From NCBI GenBank assembly GCA_029718625.1, contig CM056383.1, positions 15,121,066-15,185,065 on the forward strand: a DNA stretch of 64,000 nt, written 5' to 3'. The notes under the pieces were generated by a model. That model saw nothing but the letters and a program-made list of their open reading frames with translations. It made no database searches and had not been told where the DNA came from. Positions 13,565-25,784 of this stretch are shown here, one piece after another. Position numbers and translations under genes: made by a program. The stretch is from Synaphobranchus kaupii (taxonomy: Eukaryota > Chordata > Actinopteri > Anguilliformes > Synaphobranchidae). How positions within the stretch are numbered: the first letter of the stretch is position 1; the number at the start of each line of letters is the position of its first letter.

Positions 13565-15532
13565 GGGCCCTATCTTACACCCGGCGCAAAGCGGCGCTAA
13601 CGCAAACGCAAGTGTCTTTGCTATCTTACACCCGGCGCTAGGTCCATAATAGCGCCTAACGCTTACGCCGTCAAACTAGCATGTTGACGGCGTAACTCTT
13701 GCGCCATCATTAGTGAACTGGGCGTGTTGGTCTTAAGATGAGGAGTGGCCAGGATTCTTTTTGGCGTATTGCTATCTTGAGCCAGCAGAAAGCGCTTGCT
13801 CTAGAACCACCACAAACCTGGTCTAAAGTCATGTCGCAGTTGTTTACATGCTATTTTAACGGCGCATATAAGTGCGTCTACATAGGCGTGTGCACAACGC
13901 GCATACCCTCCTGTCTGTTACACACAGGGGCGTGCACAGGCATGACTAAAATATCTAGATCATAATGTGAAATATTATTATTGTGTAGGCTATATCAAAA
14001 ATGCATAATAATAAAAGGTTCCATAGGTCCACATACCTTTCCATCAGCGAAGGGAAACAATGCCACATTTACATTGCTCGTCAGCCCACTCCATCAACAT
14101 CCAGGCGATGTGCGATGGTACGGGACAATGGCTATCCATTAAAAAGGAGCTGATAACACCTATAGCTATCAAGCCTAATGCGCGAATTGTCTTTGCACCT
14201 AATGCGTGAATTGTCATTCAATGGAAAACTCGCGCACGGCAATAGACGGACATTTAAGTTCTGAAAATGCGCTTCAGATGTCATTACAATACAGCTCTGT
14301 TTATCTGTGAATACAGCCTGTAAGTAAATAGAAATGGTTTGTGACTGAAAAAAGTTCAAAACCTTGTCCAGTGAATATTGCATTTATTGTTTTTCAAATA
14401 GCCTAGGCTACAGCGGATTCGCTGTGCATAAGTTTTTTTTCGATAGCCTATGGTTAAAAAACGGAGATGTCACCATGTTAACTAAATTGTAACCTTAGCT
14501 ATTCTTCGTCCTTCATATTTTTTTAAATTACAGTGACCAGGTTTCCATACTCTCACCGTTTAAAACCCAGCTGATTTCACCCGTTATTCCTTAACTGAAC
14601 AAAACAATTTTAAAGAGAACTAAGCGTCTAATTAGAAACTAAAACAAATTTGCAGCAAGTTACACAATTAATTCACAATTAATTTTAATGCCATTCTCTG
14701 CACGTGAGCTGCATGTTCTGTTTCCCCTGCTGTAAGTCGCCACGTTTAACGGTCTTCCTGGGAAAGTGGATGTTTTAAAGGATTACGCTACGAGTAAAAC
14801 AGGTTGGTCCACATTTCCATAAACAGGACATTATTAAACAAGGGGAAATATGCGTGAACTTATGGGTTTGCGAACCTGACAGCTTTATTGTATGGCTATT
14901 TAGTGTCATCATTAAGGCAAAACAACGGTATGTATGTTATTAATCAATATTAGCCTACTATGCAGGTAGCCTAATGAACTTTGGATGAAGCTTGAACTTG
15001 ATGTTTGACACTTTCATTGCATAATCAAACGAAATTCGCTGAACAAGCAGGCTAATTTGGCGTTTCTAAGGTTGAGACTGAAGCCATTTGATAGCTTATT
15101 CTCAGCTGTTTGCAGGTCCTTTTAACGAAATTTACCGCACATATTTTGTAAAATAACAGCCCTGTCTTGGAATTACCGGGAACTCATAGGCTAATGGTTA
15201 GTCCCGAATAATATTGATCATACTCCATTTAGCCTATTCCTTGATCACACTAAACACGCACGAGCATGTCTGTTTCGCCATCATAAGCAAATCCGCCAAG
15301 GGTGGAAACGCAGGCTTTTAAAGGGAATGGGATATGACCATTTGATTGGTTTATTGAATGTTACGCCCAAGACACACCTATAATTAATGAAGCGACTAGG
15401 TTCAGCACCAGTTGCGCCATGCGCCGTGCTTAGCGCCAAAAAAAACACGCCGTTAAAATAGCAAAAGTGGACTTGGACACGCCCTAAATAGACTAAGCGC
15501 CAAGATCGCCAAGATAGGGCCCCAAGTGTTTT
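13565..15532 (+). mobile_element. PIF/Harbinger-like DNA transposon, copy 1 (non-autonomous)
   Basis: The 1968-bp element starts GGGCCCTATCTT and ends with its reverse complement AAGATAGGGCCC. It is flanked by the 3-bp direct repeat CAA (13562-13564 and 15533-15535). Subterminal sequence repeats the motif TATCTTACACCCGGCGC. A second copy lies in the opposite orientation at 37252-39172, with its termini matching end for end. Both copies share a 75-codon open frame (13738-13965 here) that I do not recognise; no transposase DDE motif is evident, so I regard the element as non-autonomous. The 3-bp duplication and GGGCCCTAT terminus suggest PIF/Harbinger, though CAA is not the usual TWA target. 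Confidence 0.7.
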
Positions 15533-15905
15533 TAGGTTCGGTATTCGGCGTTAAGCAAAATGTGAAATGCACTTGAATTTGGACCAAAGTTTTCATTGTT
15601 TATTCTGATCTCAAAACCACAAGAAATTATGTCTTTTAAAGATACCTTTCTATCCTTTTGTCCTTTTTCTGTCCACACGCACGCATTCACCTTGTGTTTT
15701 CACTGAATTTTAACGTGGGATTCTCATACCATTTATGTGCAGTTATCCTGGGTGCATGAAGCAATTTACAAATACATTGTGGGAGTTGTAGTTCAGCGAG
15801 CTGAACAGGAAGTTGCTAAGCGATTTAAAAATATATAAATTTTTCATATTTTGCAGATAAAATTGATTTATTGCCATCAAACACAAAGGACAATGTTAAA
15901 ATGTA

Positions 15906-15944
15906 TACAACTGAAGCTACTCTTAACAGGTAGCTTCAGTTGTA
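15906..15944. repeat. Perfect 15-bp stem-loop
   Basis: TACAACTGAAGCTAC (15906-15920) pairs perfectly with GTAGCTTCAGTTGTA (15930-15944) across a 9-nt loop. There is no T run after it. It may be the core of a small foldback element. Confidence 0.9.
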
Positions 15945-16471
15945 AACAACAGAAGCACCACCAGCTGAATCAATTCCTTCAGGGTCCCATTTAGGGCCTT
16001 TCTTTCTATTTGCTTTTAATCGGGATCCAAGCCCTTTTCTATTTCACCGGCATTGCTTTCCTATCCTTATTTTACCCTCCAACACTTCCTAATTAAATGC
16101 CAATTACAGCTTGCAGTGATGGTACTTTCTCAAAAACATGCCGTGCTAATGCTAATGACCCCAGTACTTGTAATGGTATAGCAGTTAGCATTAATACACA
16201 CCTGTCATTAAGTAGAGTCACTCCTGACTAGATATCAGGACACACTTAGTGAAACGGTAGAACTCGCTCGACCAAGGCAAGCAAAATGAGTAACTTATGA
16301 AGACACTACAGCCACACACACCCACCGCAAACACACACAAACACAAACGTCATTTTTCATTTTCTTTAACATGGACGCTTGAAGTAATACGCCATTTCAA
16401 TGAATAGATTAGGGGCTGCGAGAAAAACAAAAAATTGACAAATCTCTCTTAACCCCCATGAGATGCACTCA

Positions 16472-16494
16472 CCCCCCCCCCCCCCCCCCCCCCC
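16472..16494. repeat. Poly-C run (23 C)
   Basis: Twenty-three consecutive C flanked by further C-rich sequence. Confidence 0.95.
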
Positions 16495-18079
16495 AACCGC
16501 CACTCTAACCGCCCCCCAACTCCCAACAAACACCACTCTCACCCTCGTTATTAAACACAACTTTAATAGATTTACTTCCTGCAAAGTGGCACTTAACCAA
16601 AGCCGGAGCAGGAAAGGGGACCGCAGGGAATTACAGGTTGCCAGTGAGTCTCTCCCCGGAGGAGTGACGGGGGATCGTTTCACTCTGAGGGCCACCTGCG
16701 GTGTGTTGTGACAGGCGGTCATTACACCTCCGAGAGGCGCGCTCGGCGGAAGGTTACAGCGAGCCGCAAATGGGCTTCGACTGCGGAGAAAGCTAATCTT
16801 TTTTCTCAGCCTCTCGTTTGCTCTGCCTTCATCTCGCTCTGCTTTAAGGTGGAAGGTTTTTCCTTCAGTTTTCACTGCAGGGTTGGATTTCCTCAGTGGC
16901 TCAAGCCTGGAGACACCTGCAGCAGACTGAAGATGGCAGCTGAGGGGCAGGTACTGTGGTACTCAGATAAAAGGGTTCACCGGTATGGATGACTATTCTC
17001 GGTTGAACCTTTACTATTAGAAAAGGTTTTTTACTGTTGTGAAGGTTTTGAAAAGCCATACACTAAAAAGATTCTGAAAGGCTTCTTTGGTAAGGATGAT
17101 TGTCCCTTGAAGAGGTTACACAGAATCTTTCAGTGTTGTACATAGAACCTTGCACTGGGAGTGCTCCTTACAACTTTTCATAGGGTTCCCCTACAAGGAC
17201 AAAGAACCATTTTTGTACAAAGTATGAAAGAAAGAGTGTTCAGCTGAATTCCCCAGGTGGGACAGTGTTGTCATACTCTCAGGTAAGGCTCTTTGCTCCT
17301 TAATTAGGAACTGATAAGTGGTGACTATCCAGCTGTACAATTGAAAATTATTAAAAAACTAAGAAAGTGAAAGAAACGGTTCCATAAATAGCTATAAAGG
17401 GTTCCCTATGAAGACAAGCCAAATAAACCATTCATAACCATTTTCTAAGAAAATAGAGCTCTAAACTACTACATGCATACAATAAGTTCAAGCAAAAACA
17501 ATGAACACACATACGCACATGCACTGACACACCATTTTGGTGTGGAGACAAATCAGCTAATTATAGCCAAGTATGAGGAAATCCAGGTCCCTTGTAAGAA
17601 TCCATTGTGACCCTATTACGACATGTATTTGTTTGCATTTTGGAACATTATTTTAGTTTGGAACACAGTGTAAATAAGAGTCAAACATGCTGTGGATTGC
17701 AGCATGCCATCAGTTTGTAGTATGCAGCTGTGTATAACATGGGTTTCCAAAGTACCACTAACACAGGATTTGCTGTGTATTAAGTTTAGGAAGGTCTTGA
17801 TTGCAGCATGCAGTTGGAGTTCTGTATCAGCTGATCCCCAGAAAGTCTCCTGCTAGTCCTGCTGGGTAATCTAAACAAACTGTTATAAAATCAACTTTTC
17901 CTGGTTTTAGGTCCTAAATGTTATAATCATAACTTCATGATTCAGTGGTAACTCACATAACATTTTGTGATTTCCAAACTTATTTGCCTCTCTATTGGCA
18001 TTAGAACAACACATGAATGTGATAATTAGATAATTATATTTGGTCAAGAGACACCTCTATCCACACATTACTTGATATA

Positions 18080-18667
18080 CTGTGAGCACCATTCATTGGA
18101 CAGTGACGCATTTTTTTGGTTCTGTAAACCCCCCCCCTTTTTCGGGCATCAAAAAATATTGGAGAGTTTAACATAATGTAGAATAAAGTAATCAATTTTA
18201 CTATCTAGTCACATATCCTTTGCATGCCATGACTTCCTGATGTCTGTGACCCAACAATATCAAAAGACTCTTGATCTTATTTTCTGGTGCTCCTACAAGC
18301 GATACTATAACTTCTCTGCATTTGAATGGGAATTGGGGGGTGGGACTAGATTTAGCTGTAAATTACCCTGGAACAGTATGGAATACATGGTTGGCTAAAT
18401 GGCTCTAAGTCATCAAGGGTCTTACGTATGAAACGAGCCTTAAACCATCACTCTGCCAGATATGCCATAACTATGGATGGATAACTCGAAGGGTTTCTTC
18501 TCCTGACTTATTTTTCCATAGAGTTCAATAGGAAAATTTGTCAGGAGAAACAACCCTTAAAGTGACCCATCCATATCTACTGCATATCTGGCAGCAGAGT
18601 GATGGTTTGAGGCTCGTTTGAAACCTCAGACCCTTGATGACTTATAGCCATTTCGCCAACCATGTAA
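18080..18667 (+). mobile_element. Foldback element copy A (mariner/Tc1-type ends)
   Basis: The sequence folds on itself. Its left arm includes a stretch beginning at about 18225 (TTGCATGCCATGACTTCC), and words of the arm reappear reverse-complemented after a centre near 18525-18540. The left end reads CTGTGAGC after a TA dinucleotide, then TTGGACAGTGACG, which resembles fish mariner/Tc1-type termini. The right arm stops at about 18667 without its outer part, so the copy is truncated. Related copies: 23645-23950 (one arm, minus) and 36398-39382. Confidence 0.6.
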
Positions 18668-19092
18668 TGTATAACGTTAAATTTTTTGTTTGTTTTTCAA
18701 AATAAATCAATTACCTTGATTATTTACCCGTTTCATTATGTGTGTAGAAACTTGAGAATGAATGCTTTCTGGAAAAAGAAAAGGGTTGGTTCCCTGTTTG
18801 TGTTTCTTAAATAGACTCTTGGGGAAAAATACTACAAATTGATTTATTCAGCTGCGGTTAAGTACTTTGTAAAGCCCAGTTAGTATCTGCCAGAGGCATA
18901 TACATCTTTATGTTAATCTAGCAAATCAGATATTCAGCCAATAACAAAGAATATATAAACAGTACACTCAGGTTAGTACAGAGTTGGCTCCAAATTGAGG
19001 GAAGGAATATTTACAGTCAAACTCATGAAAACTGCAAGTAACAAACAGTAATCAAACACTTTCTGGTTGGGCTCAGAATAAATCCGCCTTAA

Positions 19093-19093
<1 letters not shown>

Positions 19094-19130
<37 letters not shown>
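19094..19130. repeat. (CA)n microsatellite
   Basis: About 37 bases of uninterrupted CA dinucleotide. Confidence 0.96.
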
Positions 19131-19132
<2 letters not shown>

Positions 19133-19432
19133 TATTGATCATTTTAATTACCCTCTTTGTTGGTTTTGTACCCATTTTCTTTGGAGGTCTGCATCCAAAG
19201 GAAGCCTGATTTTTATTGCCATTTTGTCAGCTAAATGAATAATCTTATTGTTTCTGTAATGTTTGCTTTTATTCAGAGGGTCAGATTTTACTTAAATCTT
19301 AGTCCATTCGGAGCCTGGCAACACTCGCTGTTTTGATAAACAGAATCAGCAGGGGAGGGCCTACTTGGACAGGAAACATTCCTGCCTCGTGCTTTAGACT
19401 TTTAATGTGAATAGAGAAACAGGTACAAATGG

Positions 19433-19451
19433 CTCTCTCTCTCTCTCTCTC
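19433..19451. repeat. (CT)n microsatellite
   Basis: Short CT dinucleotide run of about nine units. Confidence 0.9.
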
Positions 19452-20034
19452 CCCCTCTTCCTCTGTTAACTCATAGGGATTTGAAACAAAACTGCATGCC
19501 TGATATCGGAGTGAAAACCTGTGATCAACTGTCACAATGTGCAGATCAGATTGTTAAGGACAGTGAAGTCTTCAAGCATCTCCAGAAAACGTCAAGCCTC
19601 ATCCTTAGGGTTTTTACTGTTCCCCATATTGTGGTGATTATTGCCTAGGCTTAGAAGATACATCAAGAAAGGTTCTTTGGATGTTTGGCCAGCAACACAG
19701 ATCCCCTCTGGTCACAGTAGTTTATGAAATTCTCAGAGTAAGAGTGTTTTTCTGCCATTTACATCGTAGGACCATGTTCACAAAGAATTACCCCACGGCT
19801 TGTTCCATTTGAAAAGAAGACTGCGGCCGATGCTTAAATGTTATAAGGACAATGCACAATTAAGAATGAACAGACAAGTCCAAATGCATACAGGTTCCTG
19901 TGTAAACAGATTTTAGTCTGTAGTTTTAAACTACAGTGGCCTGTAAGTTCAAGTTAAAAACTGCCAATGTACACTGCAGAATATAATTTAGATTTTTAAA
20001 AATCATTGCATATGCCATGAATGTACATCTTGTT

Positions 20035-20150
20035 TGGTTAGCTGATGCATTGATTACTGGTATTATTCAGGTTAGGCACCTTGCCCGGGGGTAAAGCAGC
20101 CGCTTCCAACTTGGGAAATGAACCTGCAAACCCCTATATCCAGTTTATCA
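20035..20150 (+). repeat. Degraded copy of the dispersed repeat seen at 7695
   Basis: It shares the block ACCTTGCCCGGGGGT and the order of flanking motifs with 7695-7895, but is more diverged and shorter. Confidence 0.45.
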
Positions 20151-20595
20151 CAGGGTCAGGCCTACAAACTGACATGTTTCCCATTTTCCTCTTTGGAAGG
20201 GCTGGGTGTTGGCTGCGGCGTCTCATATGTGTACTCAAGCCTTAGGCTGACCACAGACTGAAATACTTGTGGCCAGATTCCACACTGGAAGGGACTGGTT
20301 TCTACAGTCGATTTTTTAATAAAGTCTTATGAAGCCCAGTCATCCTTTCCCCGCCTTCCATGTTTGGCTTCCAGAACCTCCTCGCATTTCGATTTACAAC
20401 ACATGTCATAATCGGCAACAGAGACAGAAAAATACGACTATTTGTTGATTTTGAGAAATTAGTTGCTCAATGGGGCCTAGAACAAGTAATTGAATAACTC
20501 AGTGTAAAACAGCTGCTCATAATGACTAAGGGGCAGATGAGTTTGAGCACTCAAACATGACATAACATTTTTCAAAAAAATATATCGCAGATTAA

Positions 20596-21023
20596 CCCTC
20601 CTATTATGTTGAAATTTTATGACGCATTTTATGTCTGGGATTAAATTGACCCCAACAGTTTAAACCGACACAAAATTATTGTAATAGACAAATTTTTACA
20701 CAGTGCGTCGCCTTCTTAATGTCTCCAAATTGACTAGGCTTTTATCCCTAAATATTAAAAATCTGTGATAAACTTATCATTTTAGGTAAGTGAAAGTTTG
20801 TGAAGTTTAACTATGGCAAAACTACCCAGAATCACCCACAAAAAAATGCCTAAATTGCCTATTTTCTCATGTTTCGTACATTATTTTCAGCATTATGTCT
20901 ATTGCATGTTTACTATATAATCCCATAAAATAAGGAAAAGTCAAGATGAAAAATAAGGTTGATTGGTTTCAAGACACATCAAACACTGAATGGGGCAAAT
21001 TGACCCCCAACATAATAGGAGGG
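20596..21023. mobile_element. TTAA-flanked MITE (piggyBac/Kolobok type)
   Basis: The 428-bp element has perfect 16-bp terminal inverted repeats, CCCTCCTATTATGTTG at the left and its complement at the right. TTAA lies on both sides (20592-20595 and 21024-21027). There is no coding capacity. A TTAA target duplication is the signature of piggyBac and Kolobok transposition; I cannot choose between them from the ends alone. Confidence 0.75.
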
Positions 21024-21027
21024 TTAA

Positions 21028-23221
21028 ATGCACAGATGGCAAATGATCGTTATTCAGTTAAAGCACAATCCAACTGACTCACGTCTGTGCAAGATCAATT
21101 TCCAAACAGTGATATGATAAGGAGCAACTAATGTGCTTCAGAGAAGAGTACACGCTTGTCTGCGCCCTCCCAAAATAATAGCAACGGTTGCAGTAATGAG
21201 CATTGATAAATATGGTTGAGTATTCTTTATCAGGGAGGGGGGGCATTCATAAAACAAAAGAACAATTTGAGGCAGGTGGAGTTGTGTGGAAGGAGGAAGG
21301 GTGGGTTGGTCGTTTGGGGGGAGGGTTCAGGTTATAATGGCACAAGTTACCCAATATTGTACTTAGTTTGCAATATCCACGTGTCTCTTCTGCTGTCCTC
21401 TACACTTGCCAAGAATCTGTCCCTCTCAAAATGCGAACCATTAGTGTGCAGTGTTTGCTAACGCTAAAGCAGCCAGTGCTCCGCTCACTTCATGACCTTG
21501 TCCTTGAAAAAAGCTGAAGAGATGCCATTTTAAAGGCTCATGTCACAACAAAGAGTCCGAAAATAGGATTTCAAACAGCCGGGCCAGGATGCAGACTTCC
21601 TTGCTCCGCGATAAGTGCTGCATAATCTGTAAATGCTATTTAATTTTAATGTTACTTTTGACCCCCCCCCCTCAAAAAAAAGAAGAAAAAAAAAACAGTC
21701 AAACCAAACATCAAATAAATTGATTTTACTCTATCCTTTAACTGTCAGTTCAGCCTTGATTCTCCTCCCCCTCTTAGTGCCGCATGGAGCTTTAAAAAGA
21801 CAAAGAGATTCCCAAGCAGTTTTTAAACTATTTTGGTCGCATACTGTGACTGTTCATCTGGGCCTCACCACTGGTCACCTAAGGATTAAGAGCCGTTCTT
21901 GTAAGCCCCGTTTTTAACCATCTCTATTCTTTGACTAAAAGCCTTAAAAATCGCTGGAGACACAGCATTAACATAGCATGCAAATGGGGGGAAAAAAACA
22001 GATTGAACTCCCATGTTCTGAGGCTGCTGGACTGCTGTACCAAAATAAACAGCTGTATCTGGTCCAGGGCTGGTTACGGCTGCTGTAGCAGGTTGCCGAA
22101 ACGAAACACAGGATCCAAGACTTCACGGGGTCATTATGACACCATTTGGAGCATGCGAGAGGGGAACCGAATGGATTTAATCCGAGGCCCAGCAGACCAG
22201 CGGCTCATAAGTGGCATGTTTTCTATATGGGAGACTGATTTACCACCCATGGCTCAGTTCAGCACGAGCAAAATATGCCAACCTTTTTTTTTTTTTTTTA
22301 AACCGCAACAAAAAGAAATTTTAATCCAATTCATGACAAGGCTTACTGCGTTGTAGCGTGAAATGAGTGAGGACAACAAAATGCACCAGGATGTTCTGGA
22401 CGACTCTGCAGAGGAATTAATCCTTTCTGGATTTGTTGGGTGGGATTTTGTTCGCTGGCCACCCCAAAAAAAAAGAGAAAAATAACACAATGTGTGTACC
22501 TCATGTATTCCAACAGGTGGTGATCAAAAATATTGGCAGCAGGACCGCATTGTTTTATGCCAAAACAAAAGGAGTCACTGTATCTGACGAGGATCAGAAT
22601 CGAAGTAAATCAGAGAACAAAATGTGTGGATATTTAGAATGAGGACTTGGCTCTCTGTCTTGGACAGCGGGCCTCACTGGGGGGACGATCCCCGAAAACG
22701 CTTTCCTCTGGACGAGCCCCAAGGATTCCTCTTGACATTGCGGGGCTTTACTGATGCCCCCACTTTGCAGAGGGGCTGAGGGATGAGTTCTCGCGGATTT
22801 AACTGGCGGGTGAAGCCTCTGTACCCTGGGAGAAAGCCTGTGGGTCTTTATGGTGGTTTACCCGTCCAGCTACTTCCTCCTTCCTCCTCACGGCCCTCTG
22901 TGGCATGTTTGCTGGGTTCTGGTCAGACTGATACTGAAGCGCAAACATGTTAAGCATGCTACATTTTCAAACGCGCACAGATACAGTTTGCCCTGCTCAA
23001 TTAGCAACACGAAGCTTCTACTTTCAACATGGAGTTACAAAGGCATGTGAACGTCCTGATTTGTGGAGAAAATCTTGAGACATAAGACATACTGGCAGTG
23101 TAGTAAAATGTAAAGGATATGAAGTAACATCACACTCCATTTGGAACCCTTTCCACCCAATCAGAAATAACTACAGTTCTCTCACACCTTCACATTATAG
23201 TCCACTGTGATTGCAGAGTTC
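21028..23221. other. Intergenic DNA, no gene seen
   Basis: Contains C-rich and A-rich short tracts (about 21661-21700) and a T run (about 22284-22298). Open frames of 60-141 codons are present but show no recognisable domain, and none has splice or codon evidence I can support. Confidence 0.45.
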
Positions 23222-24549
23222 CCTATAGAGCTCCGTAGTCCCGCCCACTTTGGTGACGAACGTCTGGTGCCACTTTTCGGAAAAAATACAATGGGAGTCA
23301 ATGGACTGAAAATATTTAATTTATTTACAAAAATTTCTATATTCAGCCAGATACACGTTCAAAACACCCAAGAGCAGGGTTTTCACATTTTAAAATAATT
23401 TATAAAATTGCTAATTTGAAATTATGTCCAACAAATAAACAACAAACACATTTTCAAAAAAACAACTAAAACGACTACAACATCTGGGCTACTCGCTTGC
23501 TCACCACCACTGCTGAAGTTAAAGCCATAAAGCTGACACTTTCGACATGGCCAGACTGATAGTGATTCTCGCCCTTGGTGATACTCTTAGTTTCACTTCC
23601 ATAATAAGACAAAGTGATAGCCATTTTTGCGAGTAGAGCGGCCAGGTATCTACTGAATATCTGGCAGCAGAGTGATGGTTTGAGGCTCGTTTGATGCCTC
23701 AGAGCCTTGATGACTTATAGCCATTTTACCAACCATGTATTCCATACTGTTCCAGCATAATTTACAGCTAAATCTAGTCCCACCCCCCAATTCCCATAGA
23801 GATCCATTCAAATACAGAGACGTTATAGTATCGCTTGTAAAAGTACCAGAAAATAAAATATCGAGAGTCTTTTGATGTTGTTGGGTCACAGACATCAGGA
23901 AGTCATGGCATGCAAAGGATATGTGACCAAATATTAAAATAATGACTTTATTCAATATATAAATGCAGGGGTGTCAATAATTGTGGCACATGTGGTTTTG
24001 TTAAAAATAATTATATCCTGATGAGTGATTTTTTTTTCTCATAATAAATTTACTTCAAGAAAAGGTTGGATTTTTCGCATTTTTTCAGTGTGACATTAAG
24101 CTAATTCACCAAACGGTGAATTTTTTTATAACCCTCTTTACTCATCTTTACCAGGGGTGCCAATAATAGTGGAGGGCACTGTACTTCTTTGGCCAGTAGC
24201 TACTTCCATAATAAGTTACAAGAGCAGGTGATAGCCATTTTCGCTAGCAGAGCGGTCGGTACTGCGTTAGTTAGTAAAAGCAGGAGCCAGCGATGTACGA
24301 CCGGGGATTCTGGATAGTGTAGTTATGTTTCTCAAACTCCGTTAATTATACGATTCAAATTTGATTTATATGCGGTGGTGAGTATATAATGGACTTTGTA
24401 TCACATATATGTCAAGGTTTGGTCCATACAATGCCATAATATCATCATAAGGGTGACTGAAAGATCCCGAAGTGGGGCAGGTAATGCTTCCGGCAGTCTT
24501 CCGGGACCAGCCAGGGATAGGAGGGGGCGGGACTACGGAGCTCTATAGG
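23222..24549. mobile_element. DNA transposon with perfect 25-bp terminal inverted repeats
   Basis: The left terminus (23222-23246, beginning CCTATAGAGCTCCGTAG) is repeated as a perfect 25-bp reverse complement at 24525-24549. I found no convincing target duplication. The interior holds a second insertion (23645-24182). On each side of that insertion stand similar words (CTTCCATAATAAG, then TGATAGCCATTTT) at about 23597-23625 and 24205-24240, suggesting an internal duplication. No transposase is visible, so it is non-autonomous. Confidence 0.6.
23645..24182 (-). mobile_element. Nested foldback arm (copy B) joined to a Tc1-type end
   Basis: 23645-23950 is the reverse complement of one arm of the foldback family seen at 18080 and 36398. 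It runs directly into about 23950-24182, which ends in GGAGGGCACTGTA and contains GGGGTGCCAATAATAGTGG, words I recognise as the terminus of fish Tc1-like elements. An open frame of 101 codons (23650-23955, minus) is shared with the copy at 36688 but has no known domain. Confidence 0.5.
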
Positions 24550-24729
24550 CAATGCTCAAACTCTTCAACCAATCACACGCAGCCAGAGAACCAGGTGTAC
24601 TGTATTCTGTCACGTCAAGACTGCCTTATACGATGCTTTGATTAAATGTAAATGCACCTCGTCCCCAAGCCCCCTCTCAAATAATTATATTGTTGTGGGC
24701 TTCTGCTAGGGATTAATCAAGCTATTCAA

Positions 24730-24860
24730 GTGTAAATCTGTGTCACAAAATGGATAATTAATTGCCCATTAACAGTGGTGTATTAGAAATAGTCTAATTA
24801 TGCATGTCAATTAAGCTAAACAATTCAGTTTCAATTCATTTACTGTTAATTAAGCCGTAA
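24730..24860. promoter_or_regulatory. Candidate enhancer-like patch rich in TAAT/ATTA cores
   Basis: At least five homeodomain-type cores lie within about 130 bp (ATAATTAATT, CTAATTATG, CAATTAAG, GTTAATTAAG and a nearby GATTAATC), with no simple repeat between them. Such density is common in developmental enhancers, but AT-rich DNA makes some by chance. Confidence 0.25.
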
Positions 24861-25530
24861 ATATAAATAATGATGAAGCAACAATCAGATGTTTTTTTAA
24901 TTGTGCAACAAAGAGGCTTTTTTTATCAACACAAGACCTCAGTTCATCAACATCAGTGCATAATCATTTTAAGTCCAAACCATAATAGTATAAACATGAT
25001 AGTACATCAGGGAAGTGTCGCTGGACTTTTTTTTTTAGGGTAGGCATTTTTTTGGCATATGATAGTTCCTTCTATAAAATGTTTGACTTCAATATTATGC
25101 ATGTTAGGAATCTATTTTTTATTAATTTATGTGTGCAGTGATTTAATGAGTTGTGTAAAATCCCACGTTTGTTACAGAAAGGGCAGTGGTGGAAGCAGAC
25201 AATATACTAGCGATAACAGTCAAGAGAAATGGTAACTGATGTGATGCGTGAGCATGGTTATATAGCTGGAGTTTAATGACATCATTTCAACTGCTGACTG
25301 CAAATCTTGCTAGACTGCATCTCTCCATAGCCTCACAGTTTATATAATTTAGTTTAGTTTGCAGATGGATATCCAATTGAGTCTCCAACCCTGACCCTGT
25401 TGAACTGCCATGGTTTTCCATTTCACTGATTCACCTGCCTCAAGAACAGCCAGGCTCTTGACAATTAAACCACTCCCTCAAATAAATTGACATTCAGCAC
25501 TGATTATACTGAGACTATGGCTGAATCTTG

Positions 25531-25784
25531 GGGTGCGTCCCAATACTCGAAAAATGCCTCCTTTCCTCCGTGCCCCAGAAACACATTTTTGTGTCCTAAT
25601 ATAATGTTTCTGATTACATAATTGCTACATATGAATTAATGTCTTGACGCAAACCGCAATGGCAGGTACATTGTATACTGTACATGCAACTACTTTAACG
25701 TTCAGGCAGTTTTGCATACTTACGGCCGGTTAGGAGACGAGTGGAGGAAAGGAGGTGAGGAGTGAAGAATATTGGGATGCGCCC
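25531..25784. mobile_element. Small MITE-like element with imperfect terminal inverted repeats
   Basis: GGGTGCGTCCCAATACTC (25531-25548) is mirrored by GAATATTGGGATGCGCCC (25767-25784): 18 bp with three mismatches. The length is 254 bp, there is no coding content, and no clear target duplication is seen. The TGCGTCCCAAT terminus recurs in fish hAT-type MITEs. Confidence 0.5.

Larger units (their letters stand above)
15533..18079. other. Intergenic DNA with a C run and low-copy-looking sequence
   Basis: No supported gene. It contains a 15-bp perfect hairpin (15906-15944), a run of 23 C (16472-16494), a GC-richer patch (about 16590-16930), and a stretch around 16990-17430 made of loosely repeated AAGGTTC / AGAACC words typical of a fish dispersed repeat. 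The open frames around 16366-16875 run through the poly-C tract and look fortuitous. Confidence 0.4.

Noticed and set aside
16366..16875. 169-codon minus-strand frame
   Set aside because: Passes through a 23-C run as poly-glycine; no domain, splice or codon evidence.
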